Below, piece by piece: positions 8,381 through 18,725 of a DNA stretch of 64,000 bases. A program made the translations under genes and the position numbers. Source of the DNA: Rhodoglobus sp. (lineage in GTDB: Bacteria > Actinomycetota > Actinomycetes > Actinomycetales > Microbacteriaceae). Location: positions 20,977 through 84,976 of the forward strand of contig JAODAQ010000029.1 of the NCBI GenBank assembly GCA_025463515.1. Reading direction: 5' to 3'. Under the pieces are notes generated by a model, which saw only the letters and a program-made list of their open reading frames with translations, did no database searches and was not told the DNA's origin. The stretch's first letter is position 1. Each line of letters begins with the position of its first letter.

Positions 8381-9451
8381 ATGACAACAGTGATCAAGAA
8401 GGCCACCGCCGCCGACATCCTCGCCGCGCTCCCCGCACTCATCGATCGAGACCCGGTGGGCAGCGTCGTCCTCATCGCCTTCAAGGGCAGGCAATCGTAT
8501 GCGGGCCTGCGATTGGACATCCCGAGTTCGGGCGAGAAGCGGTTCGCCGCCACGGCTCTCGGCCTGTTCTGCAAGATCCAGGGCGCCGAGGACGTCGTTC
8601 CCGTCGTCTGGACCGACGGCGCGGCGAGCTCGCAGGCGCATCTGTTGGGGGTGCTGGTCCGGCGCTTCCAGCAGGCGGGCTACCAGGTGCGCGATGCGCT
8701 CGTCGTCGGGTCTGACGGCTGGACGTCGCACTACGATCCGGATGCCCGGCTCAAGCCGCTCGCGGAGATCGAGGCCGCGGCGGCTCGGCTCGGCCTAGAG
8801 CCCCCTGCCGAGTTGCTCGGGCGAGTTCCCAGCGCAGACGATCTCGCATGCCGGCGTATGCGCGGGGACCTCGCGAGGATCCGCGCCGTCGTCGACGAGG
8901 GCGACGAGCCCTCAGAGCTGGAGCCCTTGCACGACCTCCCGTTCTTCGCGGAGGGGGCACTGGAGTGGGGCGAGTCCGAGATCGCGGAGCGCGGGCCCCT
9001 GCTTCTCTTCGCGCTCCAGGGGCCGCCGGTGCGCGACCTCGTGATGCTCCAGTGGGCGATCGGTCTGGAGCTCGGCGATGCGATGTGGGCGCCCGACACC
9101 TGCGCCGGGATCGAGGCGGCACAGCGGTACCCGGATTCGCACTCGCTCGCCGCCGACCTGCTGCTCGGCCGCAGCGGCCCACCCGACACCGTTCGCATCG
9201 AGACAGCCATCGAGCTCCTGACCGCGCTGGTCTCCCGGGCGGATGATGCCGATCGCCCAGCGCCGCTGTGCATGCTCGCCTGGCTGAACTGGGCCCGCGG
9301 TCGCGGTTCGGCGGCCGGTGGCCACATCGACGAGGCGCTGTCGATCGCGCCCGAGTACAGCATGGCGAAGCTCCTCGACAGCCTGTTCAGCAGCGGAACG
9401 CTCCCGGAGTGGATATTCACACCGCCAAACTCTCCACAGCCGGCGGCATGA
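8381..9451 (+). CDS. DUF4192 domain protein
   Basis: The 356-residue protein begins MTTVIKKATAADILAALPALI and continues with the segment DPVGSVVLIAFKG, which matches the N-terminus of DUF4192 proteins of actinobacteria. The function of the family is unknown. No membrane segment or signal peptide is seen, and the C-terminal half is helical, with a TPR-like run near residue 310 (HIDEALSIAPEYSMAKLL). The frame is open much further upstream, but that part is antisense to recQ and is a shadow. CACACT lies exactly six bases before the chosen ATG. The gene is divergent from recQ. Confidence 0.8.
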   Translation: MTTVIKKATAADILAALPALIDRDPVGSVVLIAFKGRQSYAGLRLDIPSSGEKRFAATALGLFCKIQGAEDVVPVVWTDGAASSQAHLLGVLVRRFQQAGYQVRDALVVGSDGWTSHYDPDARLKPLAEIEAAAARLGLEPPAELLGRVPSADDLACRRMRGDLARIRAVVDEGDEPSELEPLHDLPFFAEGALEWGESEIAERGPLLLFALQGPPVRDLVMLQWAIGLELGDAMWAPDTCAGIEAAQRYPDSHSLAADLLLGRSGPPDTVRIETAIELLTALVSRADDADRPAPLCMLAWLNWARGRGSAAGGHIDEALSIAPEYSMAKLLDSLFSSGTLPEWIFTPPNSPQPAA

Positions 9452-9464
9452 TCAGCGCGGTCCG

Positions 9465-10013
9465 CTACCGGCACACGCTCCAGAGGCCGAGGCCCGCATT
9501 CCGCGCCCGCTCCTCGGCGGCGTGCACCTCGTCGCTCAGCAGCACGTTCGGCGTGTACATCTCCACTTCCGCGGCGCCCTCGCTCAGCAGCTCGAGATTC
9601 ACGTTGGTGCCGTCGTCCGTGTACACGAAGAGGAGCGAGCGGCCGTACTGGTCCAGCGGCTCGACGTCCTCCTGCACCCACACGTGGGCGCCCTCGGGCA
9701 GGAGCGAACGTGTGAGGGCCGTCGCCTCGTCGCCGAAGCACTCGAGGTTGTCGCCGATCTCGGGGGTGTTGATGCCGAGCATCCGTACCTTCCGGCCGTC
9801 CTCGAGGAAGAGGGTGTCGCCGTCGTGCACGTACTCGACGACGGCCGCGGTCGCGTCGGCGGGGATGCCGGAGCTCGAGGAGCCGGTCCCCGAGGGCCCC
9901 GCCGGCGCCGGCGCGGATGTGGGCACCAGATCGTCGAACCAGCCGTTCCGCACGGCGAACCAGCCCAGCACGACCAGCGCGACGACGACCAGGACGGCGA
10001 GCATCTTCCGCAT
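9465..10013 (-). CDS. Thermonuclease-family (SNase-like) secreted or membrane-anchored protein
   Basis: This 182-residue protein starts with a hydrophobic segment (residues 4-20) that would serve as a signal anchor, then a Gly/Ser/Pro linker, then an SNase-type OB fold. Family motifs visible are HDGDT (metal-binding aspartates), VRMLGINTPE (catalytic arginine and calcium-side glutamate) and DQYGRSL (second catalytic arginine). It should cleave nucleic acids at or outside the membrane. The start was placed at the methionine just before the hydrophobic segment. A 33-codon small ORF ends two bases upstream, so the two are probably co-translated. Confidence 0.8.
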   Translation of the reverse strand: MRKMLAVLVVVALVVLGWFAVRNGWFDDLVPTSAPAPAGPSGTGSSSSGIPADATAAVVEYVHDGDTLFLEDGRKVRMLGINTPEIGDNLECFGDEATALTRSLLPEGAHVWVQEDVEPLDQYGRSLLFVYTDDGTNVNLELLSEGAAEVEMYTPNVLLSDEVHAAEERARNAGLGLWSVCR

Positions 10014-10015
10014 GG

Positions 10016-10117
10016 TCAGAACCCGACCCCCGTGAAGCGGGCGATCAGGATGCCCGCGACGATCGCGCCGAGGGTGAGCAGCACGAGCATGATCGGTCGG
10101 GGGCCTTGGTTGTTCAC
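10016..10117 (-). CDS. 33-residue single-pass membrane small ORF
   Basis: A GTG-started frame of 33 codons encodes a short polar head (VNNQGPRP), one hydrophobic helix (MLVLLTLGAIVAGILIARF) and a short tail. It ends two bases before the thermonuclease start codon, on the same strand. Tight coupling and the clean membrane segment make it plausible, but nothing is known of its function. Confidence 0.5.
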   Translation of the reverse strand: MNNQGPRPIMLVLLTLGAIVAGILIARFTGVGF

Positions 10118-10150
10118 GCACCGAGTCTGGCAGGTGGCAGGCTGAGACAC

Positions 10151-10849
10151 ATGACCGACGCCCCTCACCCCAAGCTCGACGAACTCATCGCGGTGCTCGA
10201 GCGACTGCGGGCGCCGAGGGGATGCGCGTGGGACCGCGAGCAGACCCACGAGTCGCTCGTGCAGTACCTGATCGAGGAGACGTACGAACTGGTCGACGCG
10301 ATCGAGTCGGGCAACCGCGAGGAGCTCATCGAGGAGCTCGGCGACGTTCTCTACCAGGTCGTGTTCCATTCCGACATCGCCGCCGAGGCCGGGCAGTTCA
10401 CCCTCGAGGACGTCGCCGAGCACATGACGCAGAAGATGATCGGGCGGCATCCGCACGTCTTCGGCGATGCCGCCGCCCAGGCGTCGATGAACATCCGGTC
10501 GGCTGACGACGTCATGGCGGTCTGGGACGATCTCAAGAAGACGGAGAAGCCGCACCGCACGAGCGTCCTGGACGGCATCCCGCAGGGGATGCCCGCACTC
10601 GCGCTCGCCGACAAGCTCCTTGGGCGCGCGCACAAGGTCGGGCTCCTCGATGCCACGCTGCCGGGCGCCGTGAACGTCACCGCCGAGGACGAGCTGGGGC
10701 CGCTCCTGCTCGCGATCGTCGCCTCGGCGAAGGCCAACGGACTCGACTCGGAGCGGGCCCTGCGCACCGCGCTGCGGGAGCTGCAGGACGAGATCCGCGA
10801 GCACGAGGTGCAGCAGGCGGGCGACGCCGGAGTGATCGGGCTGGGGTGA
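10151..10849 (+). CDS. mazG: Nucleoside triphosphate pyrophosphohydrolase MazG
   Basis: The 232-residue protein hydrolyses non-canonical or excess NTPs to NMP and pyrophosphate, cleaning the nucleotide pool. The MazG metal-binding pattern is clear: EETYELVDAIE, then EELIEELGDVLYQVVFH (EExxE...ExxD type) around residues 35-75. Only one well-kept catalytic domain is present, while the C-terminal half is more diverged, as in many actinobacterial MazG proteins. The longer upstream frame is discarded because it is antisense to the thermonuclease gene. It lies upstream of hisS with a structured intergenic region between them. Confidence 0.9.
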   Translation: MTDAPHPKLDELIAVLERLRAPRGCAWDREQTHESLVQYLIEETYELVDAIESGNREELIEELGDVLYQVVFHSDIAAEAGQFTLEDVAEHMTQKMIGRHPHVFGDAAAQASMNIRSADDVMAVWDDLKKTEKPHRTSVLDGIPQGMPALALADKLLGRAHKVGLLDATLPGAVNVTAEDELGPLLLAIVASAKANGLDSERALRTALRELQDEIREHEVQQAGDAGVIGLG

Positions 10850-10874
10850 CCCGGATTAACAAGCACAAACGGGC

Positions 10875-11027
10875 GATGCCCCCTCCAACCCGAATGGAGA
10901 GGGCATCAAGGTTCAGAGATGAACCTGCGAACCGGAAGGATTACCCGACCGTCCGGTTCGCTAAGACGATTTAATCGCACGGAGACGAACGATCGGCGTC
11001 GTTTGGATTTCGACACGCTGACGAAAT
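10875..11027. ncRNA. Cluster of adjacent hairpins upstream of hisS: candidate structured RNA or leader
   Basis: Three hairpins follow one another almost without a gap. The first pairs 10875-10887 with 10895-10907 (7 bp, one mismatch, 5 bp). The second pairs 10909-10914 with 10921-10926 (AGGTTC/GAACCT). The third is a perfect 10-bp stem, 10927-10936 with 10952-10961 (GCGAACCGGA/TCCGGTTCGC). Weaker stems lie at 10988-11003 and 11007-11027. The region is more A/T-rich than its surroundings. It may be a mazG terminator plus an untranslated leader of hisS, or an independent small RNA; strand cannot be decided. I see no T-box motif. Confidence 0.45.
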
Positions 11028-11121
11028 GGACCGATTCAATCGATTTCAGCGATTCCCGGGCGTGTCACCCGAACGGGGGAGGCTGCACGGGCGGCGGGGG
11101 CGCGTGCGAGAGAATCAACGC

Positions 11122-14200
<3,079 letters not shown>

Positions 14201-14207
14201 TACCTGC

Positions 14208-14241
14208 GAAGGCGCCCGTCGAGACCTCGGCGGGCGCCTTC
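14208..14241 (+). terminator. Rho-independent-like terminator after eno
   Basis: A perfect 11-bp stem (GAAGGCGCCCG at 14208-14218 with its complement at 14231-14241) encloses a 12-base loop eight bases after the eno stop. The following tract is short (accgttt), as is common in high-GC actinobacteria. Confidence 0.75.
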
Positions 14242-14260
14242 ACCGTTTAAGCTCGAACCC

Positions 14261-14764
14261 ATGGCCAGGCTGGGGAAGACCGAACGGGTAGCCGTCAGGC
14301 TGCCCGAGGAGACTGCGCCCGAGCACTGGTTGCGCACCATCCGGCTCTCGGGCTTCACCCTCCTGATGCTCGGCCTGCTCATCCTCGCGGTGATCGTGCT
14401 CGCGCCGAACCTGCGCGTGCTCATCGAGCAGCGCCAGCAGATCGCCGCCCTGCAGGCCGCCGTCGACACCGCGAAGAGCTCCGTGGACGGCCTCGAGTCC
14501 GATGTCGCCCGGTGGAGCGATCCGGCCTACATCGAGTCGCAGGCGCGCGAGCGGCTGTTCTACGTGTTCCCGGGCGACGTGAGCTACCTGGTCGTGGGCG
14601 ACGACACGGGGCCGACCACCTCCGACGGCATCCCGATCAGCGACCAGATCCAGACCACGCAGGTCGACTGGGTGCGCACGCTGCTCTCGTCCGTGTACAC
14701 GGCAGGCCTGACGGATGCCCCGCCCGACGAGCTCGTCGCGCCCGTCGTCGAGGGAGCACAGTGA
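14261..14764 (+). CDS. Septum formation initiator family protein (DivIC/FtsB-like)
   Basis: The 167-residue bitopic membrane protein has a cytoplasmic head of about 30 residues, one membrane helix (FTLLMLGLLILAVIVLA, about 34-50), then a coiled coil (EQRQQIAALQAAVDTAKSSVDGLESDVARW) followed by the family motif DPAYIESQARERLFYVFPGD. In the divisome this protein links FtsL and FtsQ. TAAGCT sits seven bases before the ATG, consistent with a leaderless start. It overlaps the DUF501 gene by four bases. Confidence 0.88.
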   Translation: MARLGKTERVAVRLPEETAPEHWLRTIRLSGFTLLMLGLLILAVIVLAPNLRVLIEQRQQIAALQAAVDTAKSSVDGLESDVARWSDPAYIESQARERLFYVFPGDVSYLVVGDDTGPTTSDGIPISDQIQTTQVDWVRTLLSSVYTAGLTDAPPDELVAPVVEGAQ

Positions 14765-15276
14765 CCAGGCCGCCCTTCGAGACCCCCACCGCCGAGGACG
14801 TGAGCATCGTGTCGCGCCAGCTCGGCCGCCCCGCCCGCGACGTCGTCGGCATCGCCGCGCGCTGCGCCTGCGGGGCCCCCACCGTGGTCTCGACGAAGCC
14901 GCGCCTCGGCGACGGCACGCCCTTCCCGACGTTCTACTACCTCACGCACCCCGCGGCCACCGCCGCCGTCTCCACGCTCGAGGCGGAGGGCGAGATGCCC
15001 GGTCTCGCGGCGCTGCTCGTCGACGACGTCGCCGACCAGTACCGGGCAGCCCACGAGGACTACATCGCCGACCGCGAGACCTACGGCGTCGTCGACGAGA
15101 TCGCCGGCATCTCCGCCGGCGGGATGCCCGACCGCGTCAAGTGCCTGCACGCCCTGGTCGGCCACGCCCTCGCGGCGGGGCCCGGCGTGAACCCGATCGG
15201 CGACCTCGCGCTCGAGCGGTCGGCGTGGAGCCCTCTGGTGTGCGAGTGCGCGGACTACGCGGAGGCGGCCGGATGA
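14761..15276 (+). CDS. DUF501 domain protein
   Basis: The 171-residue protein starts with GTG overlapping the previous stop. It carries the DUF501 features: the RQLGRPARDVVGIAARCACGAPTVV opening, the motif FPTFYYLTHP, and a cysteine-bearing C-terminus (VKCLHALVGHALAAG...VCECADY). Its function is unknown; the gene is almost always beside ftsB/divIC and a ppx/gppA or protease gene in actinobacteria. The C-x-C pairs could bind a metal or iron-sulfur centre, which is inference only. Confidence 0.85.
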   Translation: MTRPPFETPTAEDVSIVSRQLGRPARDVVGIAARCACGAPTVVSTKPRLGDGTPFPTFYYLTHPAATAAVSTLEAEGEMPGLAALLVDDVADQYRAAHEDYIADRETYGVVDEIAGISAGGMPDRVKCLHALVGHALAAGPGVNPIGDLALERSAWSPLVCECADYAEAAG

Positions 15277-16511
15277 GGCGCCGCGGGCTGCTCGCGGGAG
15301 CGCTGGTCGTGGCATCCCTAGGCTTCATCGCCGTTCCCGCCCACGCCGACACCGTGCGGGCCGCGGAGTACTGGCTCGACGAGTACGGGATCCGCACGGC
15401 GTGGAGCACCACGAAGGGCGAGGGCGTCACGATCGCGGTGATCGACACGGGCGTCGACGGCAGCGTGCCGGAGCTGCGCGGCGGCGTGATCTCGGGAGCC
15501 GACTTCTCCGGGCTCGGGGCCTCCGACGGGCAGACCCCGGTCGGCCCGGCCGACGAGCGCGACCACGGCACGATGGTGGCGTCCCTGGCCGCTGGGCGCG
15601 GCACCGGGGCCGACAACGGCGTGATCGGCGCGGCGCCGGCGGCGACCATCCTGCCGATCTCGATCGGTTTCGGCGAGGGCAGCACGACGTCTGACGACCA
15701 GATCGCCCAGGCCGTGCGCTACGCGGTCGACGCGGGCGCGGATGTCATCAACATGTCGCTCACGCGCAACACCCTGGAGTGGCCGACCAGTTGGGACGAC
15801 GCGTTCCTCTACGCCATGGACCACGACGTCGTGATCGTCGCCGCGGCGGGCAACCGGGGCAGCGGCACCACCCAGGTCGGTGCTCCGGCGACGATGCCCG
15901 GGGTGCTCACGGTCGCGGGCGTCGACGCGAAGGGCGCTGCGAGTTTCGACGCCTCCGCGCAGGGCATCACGATCGGCGTCGCGGCACCGAGCGAGGACCT
16001 CGTCGGCGCGGTTCCCGGCGGCGGGCACGTGATCTGGAACGGCACCAGTGGGGCGACCCCGCTCGTGGCCGGCATCGTCGCACTCGTGCGGGCCGCGCAT
16101 CCGGAACTCGATGCGGCCAACGTGATCGAGCGCATCGTCTCGACGGCCAAGGATGCCGGTACGCAGGGCACCGACCCGATCTACGGTTTCGGCCTCGTCG
16201 ACGCCGCGGCCGCCGTCAACGCGAACGTGCCCCTCGTGAGCGCCAACCCGATGGGCTCGCTCGCGGACTGGATCAAGGTCTACCGCCGGGCGCCGTCCAC
16301 CGCAGTCCCGGTGCCCACGAGCACTGCCACTCCGGAGCCCGCGCCGGTGGTGGCCGGGCCGGCGAACCCGCTCGGGACCGTGCTGCCGACGGTCAATCTG
16401 CTCCGGAATGCCGGGGTTCCGCTCGCCGTGTTCCTGTTCTTCGGCGGCGTCCTCGCCTTCCTCGTCGTCAGGGCCGTGCGCATTGTCAGGTCGTCTCGCC
16501 GAACAGAGTAG
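15273..16511 (+). CDS. Secreted, membrane-anchored S8 (subtilisin/mycosin-like) serine protease
   Basis: The 412-residue protein has a signal peptide (basic MRRRG, hydrophobic core, cleavage after AHA near residue 25). A subtilase domain with the complete catalytic triad follows: D58 in IDTG, H98 in DHGTMVAS, S259 in GTSGATP, with the oxyanion asparagine in AAGN. A Pro/Thr/Ala linker leads to a C-terminal membrane helix and a basic tail, the layout of mycosins. No type VII secretion genes are seen nearby, so the substrate is unknown. Its start overlaps the DUF501 stop. Confidence 0.9.
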   Translation: MRRRGLLAGALVVASLGFIAVPAHADTVRAAEYWLDEYGIRTAWSTTKGEGVTIAVIDTGVDGSVPELRGGVISGADFSGLGASDGQTPVGPADERDHGTMVASLAAGRGTGADNGVIGAAPAATILPISIGFGEGSTTSDDQIAQAVRYAVDAGADVINMSLTRNTLEWPTSWDDAFLYAMDHDVVIVAAAGNRGSGTTQVGAPATMPGVLTVAGVDAKGAASFDASAQGITIGVAAPSEDLVGAVPGGGHVIWNGTSGATPLVAGIVALVRAAHPELDAANVIERIVSTAKDAGTQGTDPIYGFGLVDAAAAVNANVPLVSANPMGSLADWIKVYRRAPSTAVPVPTSTATPEPAPVVAGPANPLGTVLPTVNLLRNAGVPLAVFLFFGGVLAFLVVRAVRIVRSSRRTE

Positions 16512-16549
16512 ATTGGAGGCTAACTTTCCCTTCTAGGAGACCACCACTC

Positions 16550-17929
16550 GTGCCCAAGATTCTCATTGTCGGCGGCGGATATGCCGGGTTCTACACCGCT
16601 CTCAAGCTTGAGAAATGGCTGTCCCGCGGGGAGGCGGAGGTCACCATGGTCGACCCCCTCCCGTACATGACGTACCAGCCGTTCCTCCCCGAAGTGGCAG
16701 CAGGCTCGATCGAGCCCCGCCACGCCGTCGTCTCGCACCGCCGTCACCTCAAGAAGACGCGCATCCTCTCCGCCAAGGTCTCGCACGTCGACCACGCGAC
16801 GAAGACCGCGACGATCACCCCGCTCGTGGGCGAGCCGTGGACGGAGACCTACGACATCGTCGTCATGACCGCGGGCGCCGTGTCGCGCACGTTCCCGATC
16901 CCCGGGGTCGCGGACGAGGCGATCGGCATGAAGAACATCGAGGAGGCGATCGCCGTGCGCGACCGCATCCTCACCAACTTCGACAAGGCCTCCAACCTCC
17001 CGGCCGGCCCGGAGCGCGACCGCCTCCTCACCTTCGTCGTGGTCGGCGGCGGGTTCGCCGGCATCGAGGCCTTCGCCGAGATGCGCAGCCTTGCCTCGTC
17101 GCTCGTGAAGAAGTACCCGACGATCTCCTTCGAAGACACGCACTTCCACCTCATCGAGGCGATGGGCCGCATCATGCCCGAGGTGTCGCTCAAGACGAGC
17201 CTCTGGGTCATCAAGGACCTCGCCGAGCGCGGCGCCCAGATCCACCTCGACACGCAGCTGTCGTCGGCGGCCGGCGGCGTCATCGAGCTCTCCACCGGCG
17301 AGAAGTTCGAGTCAGACACGATCGTGTGGACGGCCGGCGTCATGGCCAACCCCATGATCCGCAACACCGACCTCCCGATCGAGGAGCGCGGCCGCCTTCG
17401 CGCCCGTGCAGACCTCCGCATCATCAACGACGACGGGCCCATTCCGGATGCCTGGACCGCCGGTGACGTTGCTGCAGTGCCCGACCTCACGGGCGGTGGC
17501 GTCGGCGGCTTCTGCGTGCCGAACGCCCAGCACGCCGTGCGCCAGGCCAAGCTCCTCGCGAAGAACATCGTGGCGGACATCCGCGGCGAGGCCACGAAGG
17601 ACTACTTCCACAAGAACCAGGGCGCCGTCGCGGGCCTCGGCCTGTGGAACGGTGTGTTCCAGTCCGGCCGGTTCGCGATCAAGGGCCCGCTCGCGTGGCT
17701 CATGCACCGCGGCTACCACGGATTCGCCATGCCGATGTGGGAGCGCAAGATCCGGGTCTTCGGCAACTGGATCATCAACTTCTTCGTCGGCCGCGACACC
17801 GTCTCGCTGCAGGCCCGCATCACGCCGCGCGCCGCGTTCGAGGAGTTCGCCTCCCGTCCGAAGCCCGCAGCCGGACACGAGGCTCCCGCGGGCGCCCCGG
17901 TCCCCGTGGGCGGTCCCGTCGCGAAGTAG
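16550..17929 (+). CDS. ndh: Type II NADH dehydrogenase (NAD(P)/FAD-dependent oxidoreductase)
   Basis: The 459-residue flavoprotein has two Rossmann nucleotide-binding motifs: the FAD motif VGGGYAGFY at residue 7 and the NADH motif VVVGGGFAGIE near 165. A second FAD contact, AWTAGDVAAVPD, lies near residue 303. NDH-2 enzymes oxidise NADH and reduce menaquinone at the inner face of the membrane without proton pumping. The C-terminus contains the amphipathic segment FGNWIINFFVGRD that would dock on the membrane, and it ends in an Ala/Pro tail. The GTG start has TAGGAGA ten bases upstream. Confidence 0.92.
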   Translation: MPKILIVGGGYAGFYTALKLEKWLSRGEAEVTMVDPLPYMTYQPFLPEVAAGSIEPRHAVVSHRRHLKKTRILSAKVSHVDHATKTATITPLVGEPWTETYDIVVMTAGAVSRTFPIPGVADEAIGMKNIEEAIAVRDRILTNFDKASNLPAGPERDRLLTFVVVGGGFAGIEAFAEMRSLASSLVKKYPTISFEDTHFHLIEAMGRIMPEVSLKTSLWVIKDLAERGAQIHLDTQLSSAAGGVIELSTGEKFESDTIVWTAGVMANPMIRNTDLPIEERGRLRARADLRIINDDGPIPDAWTAGDVAAVPDLTGGGVGGFCVPNAQHAVRQAKLLAKNIVADIRGEATKDYFHKNQGAVAGLGLWNGVFQSGRFAIKGPLAWLMHRGYHGFAMPMWERKIRVFGNWIINFFVGRDTVSLQARITPRAAFEEFASRPKPAAGHEAPAGAPVPVGGPVAK

Positions 17930-17963
17930 GGTGGTGGGGCTTAGCCCCACCGTTCGGGGCCCG

Positions 17964-18037
17964 GCCCCGGTGGCCCAATTGGCAGAGGCAGACGACTTAA
18001 AATCGTTTCAGTCAGGGTTCGAGTCCCTGCCGGGGCA
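17964..18037 (+). tRNA. tRNA-Leu (TAA anticodon)
   Basis: A 74-base cloverleaf is visible. The acceptor stem GCCCCGG pairs with CCGGGGC before discriminator A. The anticodon stem GACGA/TCGTT holds the loop CTTAAAA, giving anticodon TAA. The T arm is CAGGG-TTCGAGT-CCCTG. CCA is not encoded. The variable region is only about five bases, short for a leucine tRNA, although I recall similar short Leu(TAA) genes annotated in actinobacteria. The 3' end is the integration site of the element that follows. Confidence 0.9.
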
Positions 18038-18038
18038 C
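18017..18038 (+). other. attL core (3' end of tRNA-Leu)
   Basis: This is the left copy of the 22-bp direct repeat. It covers the T-loop, the 3' side of the T stem and acceptor stem, and one base beyond, so insertion regenerates an intact tRNA. Confidence 0.85.
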
Positions 18039-18107
18039 CCTCTCGGAGGGCTCAACTTCTCTTTGTTTAGGCGGAAGTTGGGTCAATCCGACGGCCTAAA
18101 AACGGCT

Positions 18108-18128
18108 CGTGCCCACATTTTGCCCACA
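18108..18128 (+). repeat. Left arm-type repeat (21 bp)
   Basis: This 21-bp sequence, built from two TGCCCACA units eleven bases apart, is identical to 31272-31292. Each copy lies 70-105 bp inside an att core, which fits arm-binding sites of the tyrosine integrase. Confidence 0.75.
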
Positions 18129-18196
18129 CTTTTTTCAAAGTCAGGGTGATTGAAGGTGCCACTCAGGGCTTCTGTGAGACCTCGATGGACGCACGA

Positions 18197-18227
18197 GACC
18201 CCTGCCTGAACTAGTCAGGCAGGGGTC
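18197..18227 (-). terminator. Strong hairpin terminator for the cmtR operon
   Basis: A perfect 13-bp stem (18197-18209 with 18215-18227) with a five-base loop lies just downstream of the Cys-rich peptide gene on the minus strand. It marks the end of the cmtR-peptide transcript. Confidence 0.8.
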
Positions 18228-18242
18228 CGAGTGCGAGATCGG

Positions 18243-18308
18243 CTAGCAGCAGGTGCAGCCGTCCACGCAATCTGCGGTGCAGCAACTTGCGTTGCAACAT
18301 TCGGCCAT
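18243..18308 (-). CDS. Cys-rich 21-residue metallothionein-like peptide
   Basis: A very short frame encodes a peptide with cysteines at positions 4, 5, 9, 10, 14, 18, 20 and 21, i.e. eight of 21 residues (start MAECCNASCC, end GCTCC). A near-perfect AAGGAGG site ends five bases before the second of two adjacent ATG codons, so that ATG is chosen; the first would add one Met. It lies about 45 bp downstream of a CmtR-type Cd/Pb sensor gene and is followed by a strong terminator, so it is the last gene of that operon. A metal-sequestering role is inferred from composition and context; I know no named family. Confidence 0.7.
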   Translation of the reverse strand: MAECCNASCCTADCVDGCTCC

Positions 18309-18354
18309 CATGGCCTCCTTCCCCGTCCGTTGTTCTCGGGCGGTCTTGGGCTGC

Positions 18355-18699
18355 TCAGTCGCAGCATCCGGGTACGTCACACGAGTCGTTTAGGCAGGGC
18401 GCACCTTCGTCGACGGCGAGCACCACGTTCATCAAGGATGAGAGCGCTGTGGCCAGGTGAGCGTCCGCGATTTCATAGCGGGTCTGGCGCCCTTCGGGGA
18501 CAGCGACGACGAGGCCGCATCCGCGCAGGCAGGTCAGGTGATTGGACACGTTCGGCCGCGTGAGCTCAAGCTCTCTGGCCAGCTCGCCCGGATAGCCCGG
18601 GCGGTCGAGCAGGCTCATCAAGATGCGGGAGCGATTCGGGTCGGCCATGGCTCGGCCGAGCCGGTTCATCACATCGAGGCGGGAGGCAATGGTCAGCAT
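18355..18699 (-). CDS. cmtR: CmtR-type ArsR/SmtB metal sensor (Cd/Pb)
   Basis: The 114-residue winged-helix repressor closely follows mycobacterial CmtR. The recognition helix is TRPNVSNHL, and cysteines 57, 61 and 102 fall at exactly the positions used by Mycobacterium tuberculosis CmtR to bind Cd(II)/Pb(II). The C-terminal tail adds three further cysteines (107, 112, 113). It should repress its own operon until metal binds. The start is leaderless: TATAGT at 18706-18711 is six bases from the ATG and overlaps an inverted repeat that is likely the operator. The gene downstream encodes the Cys-rich peptide. Confidence 0.9.
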   Translation of the reverse strand: MLTIASRLDVMNRLGRAMADPNRSRILMSLLDRPGYPGELARELELTRPNVSNHLTCLRGCGLVVAVPEGRQTRYEIADAHLATALSSLMNVVLAVDEGAPCLNDSCDVPGCCD

Positions 18700-18703
18700 G
18701 CAC

Positions 18704-18717
18704 TGACTATACAGTCA
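18704..18717 (-). promoter_or_regulatory. cmtR operator/promoter
   Basis: The inverted repeat TGACT-ATAC-AGTCA overlaps the minus-strand -10 hexamer TATAGT, which is six bases before the cmtR start codon. The arrangement suits autorepression of a leaderless transcript. Confidence 0.6.
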
Positions 18718-18725
18718 CGACTGAC

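Noticed and set aside
10874..10961. 6C RNA
   Set aside because: The hairpin loops lack the runs of six cytosines that define that family.
10875..11121. T-box riboswitch for hisS
   Set aside because: No T-box sequence or antiterminator pattern is recognisable.
15273..16511. Type VII (ESX) secretion locus marked by the mycosin-like protease
   Set aside because: No EccB, EccC, EccD, EccE, WXG100 or PE/PPE-like genes are nearby; the protease sits in a division/respiration gene run.
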